Assembly: GCA_050694275.1 (NCBI GenBank)
Contig: JBOGXF010000210.1
Location: 1 to 20,344 of the forward strand
Direction: 5' to 3'
Source: JBOGXF01 sp050694275
GTDB lineage: Bacteria > Actinomycetota > CADDZG01 > WHSQ01
Length of the DNA stretch: 20,344 bases
The translations under genes and the position numbers were made by a program. This document shows, in pieces, positions 16,276 through 20,344 of this stretch; within the stretch, counting starts at the first letter, position 1; every line of letters begins with the position of its first letter. The notes under the pieces are model-generated. The model was not told the DNA's origin. It ran no database searches and saw only the letters and a list, made by a program, of their open reading frames with translations.

Positions 16276-16892
16276 TGGCAGCCAAGGCGAAAACCGAGAG
16301 CAAGACCGAAAAGAAGAAGCCGGCCGCCGATGGCTATGTGCCGCGTCTCAAGGCGCGCTATCGGGATGAGCTCCGAAAGCAACTGCAAGGAGAGCTCGGC
16401 CTGAAGAACATCATGGAGGTGCCCAAGCCGGCAAAGGTCGTGGTCAACATGGGCGTGGGGGAGGCGCCCCGCGACGCAAAGATCATGGACGGCGCGGTCA
16501 AGGACCTCACGATCATCACCGGCCAGAAACCGGCGGTCAGACGGGCTCGCAAATCGCTGGCGACCTTCAAGCTCCGTGCCGGCATGCCGATCGGCGCCGC
16601 GACGACGATCCGAGGCGATCGAATGTGGGACTTCCTCGATCGCCTGTTATCCGTGGTGCTGCCGCGCACCAGGGACTTCCGAGGCCTCAATCCGAAGTCG
16701 TTCGACGGGGCCGGCAACTACACCTTTGGAGTAAACGAACAGCTCGTGTTCCCTGAGATCGACTATGACGATATCGACATGACGCGAGGTATGGACATCA
16801 CCATCGTAACGACGGCTAAAGACGATGAGTCCGGTGCGGCGTTGCTCGCCGCCCTCGGATTCCCCTTCAGGCAACTGACGACGGAAGGTTAG
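16275..16892 (+). CDS. rplE: 50S ribosomal protein L5
   Basis: Central-protuberance protein that binds 5S rRNA and contacts P-site tRNA. It has 205 residues from ATG 16275 (TGATG with rplX). VVVNMGVGEAPRDAKIMDGA, AGMPIGAATTIRG and the YTFGVNEQLVFPEIDYDDID block are diagnostic. A Lys-rich N-terminal extension of about 20 residues (AKTESKTEKKKPAADG) precedes the core; similar short basic extensions occur in actinobacterial L5. In E. coli S8 represses at the rplX-rplE junction; here the one-base overlap leaves no separate leader. Confidence 0.97.
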   Translation: MAAKAKTESKTEKKKPAADGYVPRLKARYRDELRKQLQGELGLKNIMEVPKPAKVVVNMGVGEAPRDAKIMDGAVKDLTIITGQKPAVRRARKSLATFKLRAGMPIGAATTIRGDRMWDFLDRLLSVVLPRTRDFRGLNPKSFDGAGNYTFGVNEQLVFPEIDYDDIDMTRGMDITIVTTAKDDESGAALLAALGFPFRQLTTEG

Positions 16893-16900
16893 AGACGGAC

Positions 16901-17086
16901 ATGGCTAAGAAGGCACTCGAAGAGAAAGCGAGACGCAAGCCCAAGTTCAGGGTGCGGGCCTACACGCGCTGCGCTCGATGCGGGCGTCCGCGCGCGGTGT
17001 ACCGACGCTTCGGGCTCTGCCGGTTGTGCTTCCGTCAGATGGCGCACAACGGCGAGATACCCGGCATAACGAAGTCGAGTTGGTGA
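16901..17086 (+). CDS. rpsZ: 30S ribosomal protein S14, zinc-binding type Z
   Basis: 30S head protein, short form with 61 residues. The zinc-binding pair is complete: C24xxC27 and C40xxC43 (RCARCGRP, LCRLCFRQ). This C+ form is the normal housekeeping S14 in actinobacteria; a longer zinc-free paralogue, when present, is usually elsewhere and Zur-controlled. It sits between rplE and rpsH with 8- and 7-nt gaps. The name rpsN is also used for this gene. Confidence 0.96.
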   Translation: MAKKALEEKARRKPKFRVRAYTRCARCGRPRAVYRRFGLCRLCFRQMAHNGEIPGITKSSW

Positions 17087-17093
17087 GGCAATC

Positions 17094-17492
17094 ATGACGA
17101 TGACGGATCCCATAGCCGACATGCTCGCCCGTCTCCGCAACGGGGCGCAGGCAGATCACGACGACGTTCTCATACCTGCGTCGAAGATCAAGGAGAGCAT
17201 CGCGCGCATCCTCGCCGAGGAGGGCTACGTCGACGGATACGAGGTTGTCGAGAACGGAAGCCATCCGGCGATCCGGGTGGTACTGAGGTACTCGGCCGAG
17301 CGCGAGCCGGCGATAGCCGGGCTTCGCCGGATCAGCAGACCGGGCCGGCGCGTGTACAAGGGAGCAGCCGAGCTTCCACGTGTGTTGGGTGGGCTTGGAG
17401 TGGCAATCGTCTCGACGTCGCAGGGCGTCATGACCGACCAGCAGGCACGCCGCAGCAACACAGGCGGCGAGGTCCTGGCTTACGTCTGGTAA
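17094..17492 (+). CDS. rpsH: 30S ribosomal protein S8
   Basis: Primary 16S-binding protein of the central domain, and in E. coli the repressor of the spc operon. It has 132 residues from ATG 17094; a second ATG at 17100 (MTDPIADMLARLRNG) would give the equally canonical 130-residue form. GAGG at 17085-17088 is 5 nt from the first and 11 nt from the second. The C-terminal signature STSQGVMTDQQARRSNTGGE is intact. Confidence 0.96.
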   Translation: MTMTDPIADMLARLRNGAQADHDDVLIPASKIKESIARILAEEGYVDGYEVVENGSHPAIRVVLRYSAEREPAIAGLRRISRPGRRVYKGAAELPRVLGGLGVAIVSTSQGVMTDQQARRSNTGGEVLAYVW

Positions 17493-17501
17493 GGGGAATT
17501 C

Positions 17502-18050
17502 ATGTCACGAGTAGGGCAAGCACCGATAACGATTCCCTCCGGGGTGGAGGTGAAGATCGCCGGTGGATCGGTGGCGGTCAAAGGCCCCAAAGGCGAGCTA
17601 TCGCGTCCTCTTCCCGAGGGGATCACGGTCGCCCAGGAAGACGGCGAGATCCGTGTCACACGCGCGGGCGACGAGGGCGAAGTGAGGGCTCTTCACGGGC
17701 TCACGCGCAGCCTCATCGCCAACATGGTCCGGGGAGTCACCGAGGGATTCGAGAAATCGCTCGAGATTCAAGGGGTCGGATACCGCGCGACGAAAAAGGG
17801 AAACGACATCGAGTTGCAGGTCGGCTTCTCGCATCCGGTTACGAAGGCGGCTCCCAAAGGAATCGAGTTCGACGTTCCGCAACCGACACGAATCGTGGTA
17901 CGGGGCATCGACAAGGAGCTCGTCGGTCAGACCGCGGCCGAGGTCCGAGCGATCCGCAAGCCCGAGCCGTACAAGGGCAAGGGCATCCGCTACGAGGGCG
18001 AATACGTCCGTCGTAAGGCGGGGAAGGCAGCCAAGGCGGTGGGAGCCTGA
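17502..18050 (+). CDS. rplF: 50S ribosomal protein L6
   Basis: 50S protein near the L7/L12 stalk base and the sarcin-ricin loop. It has 182 residues. MSRVGQAPITIPSGVEV, the VKGPKGEL segment and the PEPYKGKGIRYEGEYVRRKAG signature are all present, so both L6 repeats are complete. GGGGAA in the 9-nt gap after rpsH is the ribosome binding site. It ends 2 nt before rplR. Confidence 0.97.
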   Translation: MSRVGQAPITIPSGVEVKIAGGSVAVKGPKGELSRPLPEGITVAQEDGEIRVTRAGDEGEVRALHGLTRSLIANMVRGVTEGFEKSLEIQGVGYRATKKGNDIELQVGFSHPVTKAAPKGIEFDVPQPTRIVVRGIDKELVGQTAAEVRAIRKPEPYKGKGIRYEGEYVRRKAGKAAKAVGA

Positions 18051-18052
18051 CG

Positions 18053-18406
18053 ATGGATGCAAAACGGAAGGTGACCGCGCTCAGGAGGCGTCACCGCAGG
18101 GTCCGCAAGAAGGTCGTCGGGACCCCCGAACGACCGCGCCTCGCCGTCTACCGGTCGCATCGCCATATCTATGCCCAGGTGATCGACGACTTCGGCGGCA
18201 GAACCCTTGCCGCCGCGTCCACGCTCAAGGACGCCAACGGATCCGGCTCTCCCAAACAGCGAGCCAAGGCGGTCGGCAAGGCCGTTGCCGAAAGAGCCAA
18301 GAAGGCGGGCGTTTCCGCCGTCACGTTCGACCGGGGTGGATTCAAGTACCACGGTCGCGTTCGCGCTCTCGCCGAAGGGGCGCGAGAAGGAGGTTTACAG
18401 CTTTGA
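18053..18406 (+). CDS. rplR: 50S ribosomal protein L18
   Basis: 5S rRNA-binding protein of the central protuberance. It has 117 residues. The basic N-terminus RRRHRRVRKKVVGTPERPRL, the SHRHIYAQVIDD segment and the FDRGGFKYHGRVRALAEGAR block are diagnostic. The end (GAREGGLQL) differs slightly from the usual GLKF or GLEF. Unlike every other gene from tuf to rplO it is followed by a long (82-nt) spacer with a strong hairpin. Confidence 0.96.
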   Translation: MDAKRKVTALRRRHRRVRKKVVGTPERPRLAVYRSHRHIYAQVIDDFGGRTLAAASTLKDANGSGSPKQRAKAVGKAVAERAKKAGVSAVTFDRGGFKYHGRVRALAEGAREGGLQL

Positions 18407-18416
18407 CGTTCACCAA

Positions 18417-18469
18417 TGAGTGCAAAGGTCTCGGCCCCGCGCCAACAGCGCCGACGGGCTTTGTGCTCA
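18417..18469 (+). promoter_or_regulatory. Extended hairpin in the rplR-rpsE spacer
   Basis: TGAGTGCAAAG (18417-18427) pairs with CTTTGTGCTCA (18459-18469) over eleven positions, two of them G-U. Inside, CCC can pair with GGG (18456-18458), and GCGC (18439-18442) pairs with GCGC (18448-18451) around a CAACA loop. It fills most of the 82-nt gap and ends 5 nt before the rpsE Shine-Dalgarno. A cis-acting site for a ribosomal protein, a transcript-processing site or a small inserted repeat are all possible; there is no T-run, so a terminator is unlikely. Confidence 0.5.
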
Positions 18470-18474
18470 CAAGT

Positions 18475-18480
18475 AGGAGG
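18475..18480 (+). promoter_or_regulatory. Perfect Shine-Dalgarno of rpsE
   Basis: AGGAGG lies 8 nt before ATG 18489 and decides that start, since an in-frame TAG (18474-18476) blocks any earlier one. It suggests independent initiation at rpsE, in contrast with the coupled junctions elsewhere in the block. Confidence 0.8.
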
Positions 18481-18488
18481 AGCAGCTG

Positions 18489-19058
18489 ATGGCTCGAGGA
18501 GGATCCCGCTCCGGTCGCGGACCACGGGACGACGAACGTTCGCAGTACGAGGAGAGGGTCGTCTCGATCAACCGCGTCGCCAAGGTCGTAAAGGGAGGCC
18601 GGAGGTTCTCCTTCACCGCCCTGGTCGTGGTCGGCGACGGAGCCGGGCAGGTCGGAGTCGGCTACGGAAAGGCACGCGAGGTCCCGGCCGCGATCCAGAA
18701 AGGCATCGAGGAGGCCAAGAAGAGCTTCTTCAGGGTCCCGATGGTCGGGCAGACGATCATCCACGAGGTCACCGGGGAGGACTCGGCTGCGGTGGTCCTC
18801 CTGAAGCCAGCCTCGCCGGGTACCGGGGTCATCGCCGGAGGGCCGGTGCGGGCCGTGATCGAATGCGCCGGTATTCGCGATGTGCTGTCAAAATCACTTG
18901 GGTCAAAAAACCCGCTCAACATCGTGCATGCCACGGTGAAGGGGCTCAAGAGCATCAAGACCCCCGACGACGTGGCGCGCAAGCGGGGGAAGCTGGCGGA
19001 AGAGGTGGCACCTCCGTATCTGCTCAGGGAGGCAACTCCCGCCGGGGTGCAGAGGTAG
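18489..19058 (+). CDS. rpsE: 30S ribosomal protein S5
   Basis: 30S body protein at the mRNA entry with S3 and S4, important for fidelity. It has 189 residues. An N-terminal Arg/Gly-rich segment of about 20 residues precedes the double-stranded-RNA-binding-like domain. The loop around KVVKGGRRFSFTALVVVGDG, where spectinomycin-resistance changes arise in other bacteria, looks wild type. The C-terminal domain runs through GGPVRAVIECAGIRDVLSKS to the NIVHATVKGL segment. It is preceded by a strong hairpin and a perfect AGGAGG. Confidence 0.97.
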   Translation: MARGGSRSGRGPRDDERSQYEERVVSINRVAKVVKGGRRFSFTALVVVGDGAGQVGVGYGKAREVPAAIQKGIEEAKKSFFRVPMVGQTIIHEVTGEDSAAVVLLKPASPGTGVIAGGPVRAVIECAGIRDVLSKSLGSKNPLNIVHATVKGLKSIKTPDDVARKRGKLAEEVAPPYLLREATPAGVQR

Positions 19059-19078
19059 AGAATCGATAAGGGACGGCT

Positions 19079-19264
19079 GTGGCTAAGCTGAGAGTGACCC
19101 AGATTCGGAGCGCGACCGATCGCGGAGCGAAGCAGCGCGGCACCATCCGGGCGCTGGGGATCACGCGACTAGGCCAATCCGTCGTCCACGAGGACCGGCC
19201 CGAGATCCGAGGGATGATTAACGCGGTTAGTCACCTCGTAGAGGTGGAGGAGTTCAAGAAATGA
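19079..19264 (+). CDS. rpmD: 50S ribosomal protein L30
   Basis: Small 50S protein of 61 residues, the usual bacterial size. AKLRVTQIRSATDRGAKQRG and the following TIRALGITRLGQSVVHED segment match the family. It starts at GTG 19079, with AAGGGA (19068-19073) 5 nt upstream in the 20-nt gap after rpsE. Its ATGA overlaps rplO by four bases. Confidence 0.95.
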   Translation: MAKLRVTQIRSATDRGAKQRGTIRALGITRLGQSVVHEDRPEIRGMINAVSHLVEVEEFKK

Positions 19265-19719
19265 AGCCTCATGAACTGAAGTCACCGCCGGGAGCACGCT
19301 CGGCGCGTAAACGTGTAGGGCGTGGCGACGGCTCGGGACGCGGCAAGACCGCCGGCAGAGGAACCAAGGGCACGAAGGCGCGCGGGAAGATGAAGACATT
19401 CTTCGAGGGCGGGCAGATGCCGCTGACGCGCCGCGTGCCGAAGCTCAAGGGGTTCACCCCTCCGAGTCGACGCATCTACGGGGTCGTCAACCTGTCCGAG
19501 CTCGCGGAGGTCCAGGGAACCGACATCGGGCCAGACGAGCTGCGCGCCGCCGGGCTCCTGAAGAAGCGTGATCGCCTGGTTAAAGTGCTGGGAACGGGCG
19601 AGATAGATCGCGCCATCACGATCAGAGCGCATGCGTTCTCCACATCAGCGCGACAGAAGATCGAAGCTGCCGGAGGCACGCCCGAGCTGATCGAGACTTC
19701 TCCTGGGGCTGCGAAGTGA
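19261..19719 (+). CDS. rplO: 50S ribosomal protein L15
   Basis: Late-assembly 50S protein. It has 152 residues. The extended Gly/Arg/Lys-rich N-terminal half (RVGRGDGSGRGKTAGRGTKG) and the FEGGQMPLTRRVPKLKGF motif are diagnostic; the globular C-terminal half is complete. It begins at ATG 19261 overlapping the rpmD stop (ATGA) and ends overlapping the secY start (GTGA), so L30, L15 and SecY should be translated in a coupled series. Confidence 0.97.
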   Translation: MKPHELKSPPGARSARKRVGRGDGSGRGKTAGRGTKGTKARGKMKTFFEGGQMPLTRRVPKLKGFTPPSRRIYGVVNLSELAEVQGTDIGPDELRAAGLLKKRDRLVKVLGTGEIDRAITIRAHAFSTSARQKIEAAGGTPELIETSPGAAK

Positions 19720-20344
19720 ATCTGCTCAAAGCGTTCGTAAACGCGTTCAAAGTTCCGGATCTTCGTACGAAGATCCTGTTCACGGTGCTCATCATCGCCG
19801 TATACCGGCTGGGAGCTCACATCCCCACACCGGGCATCGACGTCGAGGCTGCGCAGCGCTTCGCGGCCAGTACGCCGGGGGGCGCCCTGAGCTTCATCAA
19901 TCTGTTCTCGGGCGGGGCTCTGACCCAGATGGCGATCTTCGCCCTCGGGATCATGCCGTACATCACCTCTTCGATCATCATGCAGCTGCTCACCGTGGTG
20001 ATCCCGAAGCTCGAGGCGTGGTCGAAAGAAGGGGAGTCCGGCTACAAGAAGATCACCCAATGGACCCGATACCTCACCGTGATCCTGGCGATACTGCAGT
20101 CGACCGGCCTTGCTTTTCTTTTTCACCGCGGGGGGATACAGGGAGCCGGCGGTGCCCCCGTCGATCTGATTCCCGAGTTCACGCCCCTGCGCGTCGGGCT
20201 CATCGTGCTGTCGCTCACCGCGGGAACCGCTTTCATCATGTGGCTCGGCGAGCTCGTCACCCAGCGCGGCGTGGGCAACGGGATGTCCATCCTGATCTTC
20301 GCATCGATCGTCTCCACCCTTCCCAGCGAGGGGGCCGCGATCTT
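19716..20344 (+). CDS. secY: Preprotein translocase subunit SecY (3' end outside window)
   Basis: Pore-forming subunit of the SecYEG channel in the cytoplasmic membrane. 209 residues are visible and the frame is still open at the window end, about half of a usual SecY. It starts at GTG 19716 within the rplO stop. TM1 is about residues 18-36; the plug/TM2 region carries FINLFSGGALTQMAIFALGI followed by MPYITSSIIMQLL; TM3 is near 117-137, TM4 near 157-177, and the cytoplasmic loop ELVTQRGVGNGMS leads into TM5. adk and map commonly follow secY in this gene order, but they lie outside the window. Confidence 0.97.
   Translation, partial: MNLLKAFVNAFKVPDLRTKILFTVLIIAVYRLGAHIPTPGIDVEAAQRFAASTPGGALSFINLFSGGALTQMAIFALGIMPYITSSIIMQLLTVVIPKLEAWSKEGESGYKKITQWTRYLTVILAILQSTGLAFLFHRGGIQGAGGAPVDLIPEFTPLRVGLIVLSLTAGTAFIMWLGELVTQRGVGNGMSILIFASIVSTLPSEGAAI

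Noticed and set aside
18416..19069. 217-codon plus-strand frame starting in the rplR-rpsE gap
   Set aside because: After the gap it runs out of frame through all of rpsE and reads as Arg/Gly-rich shadow sequence. The conserved S5 frame with a perfect AGGAGG is the real gene.

Overview
The window is the core of a GC-rich bacterial transcription/translation gene cluster, read entirely on the + strand. In order it holds the 3' part of rpoC, a secreted subtilisin-like peptidase gene, a str-type block (rpsL, rpsG, fusA, tuf), an S10-type block (rpsJ, rplC, rplD, rplW, rplB, rpsS, rplV, rpsC, rplP, rpmC, rpsQ) and an spc-type block (rplN, rplX, rplE, rpsZ, rpsH, rplF, rplR, rpsE, rpmD, rplO, and secY cut by the window end). 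The host looks like a member of the Actinomycetota, probably from an uncultured or little-studied lineage. The reasons are actinobacterial-style wording of RpoC (including its lineage-type N-terminal region), L2, L3 and EF-Tu, a four-cysteine zinc-type S14, long C-terminal tails on L22 and S3, frequent GTG/TTG starts and strong G/C preference at third codon positions. This placement is from remembered family sequences, not from a search.

Layout. 1-3774: rpoC, with both zinc sites and the catalytic NADFDGD motif. 3775-3860: a short spacer with a 10-bp inverted repeat. 3861-5357: an S8-family serine peptidase with a Sec signal peptide, an unexpected guest between rpoC and rpsL. 5358-5712: a 355-bp non-coding stretch with a plausible sigma70-type promoter (TTGCGG - 17 bp - TATCCT) followed by about 300 nt of leader containing several strong hairpins, the best an 11-bp stem just upstream of rpsL. 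5713-20344: 25 genes with almost no spacers. Twelve of the junctions overlap, abut or leave at most one base (TGATG, TAATG, GTGA, ATGA, TAGATG), so translational coupling is expected through most of the block. The tuf-rpsJ gap is 9 nt and rpsQ-rplN overlap by 4 nt, so the str, S10 and spc operons of textbook bacteria appear merged here. The one clear break in this compactness is an 82-nt rplR-rpsE spacer carrying a roughly 53-nt extended hairpin directly before a perfect AGGAGG.

Function. The genes supply the RNA polymerase beta' subunit, two translation GTPases, 22 ribosomal proteins and the SecY translocon pore, all growth-rate-linked products. The peptidase would be exported through the Sec pathway. 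I see no clear new multi-gene system. The points worth a second look are the misplaced peptidase, the structured rpsL leader, the rplR-rpsE hairpin, the oppositely charged low-complexity tails on neighbouring L22 and S3, and an L24 zinc-ribbon remnant with one cysteine replaced by aspartate.
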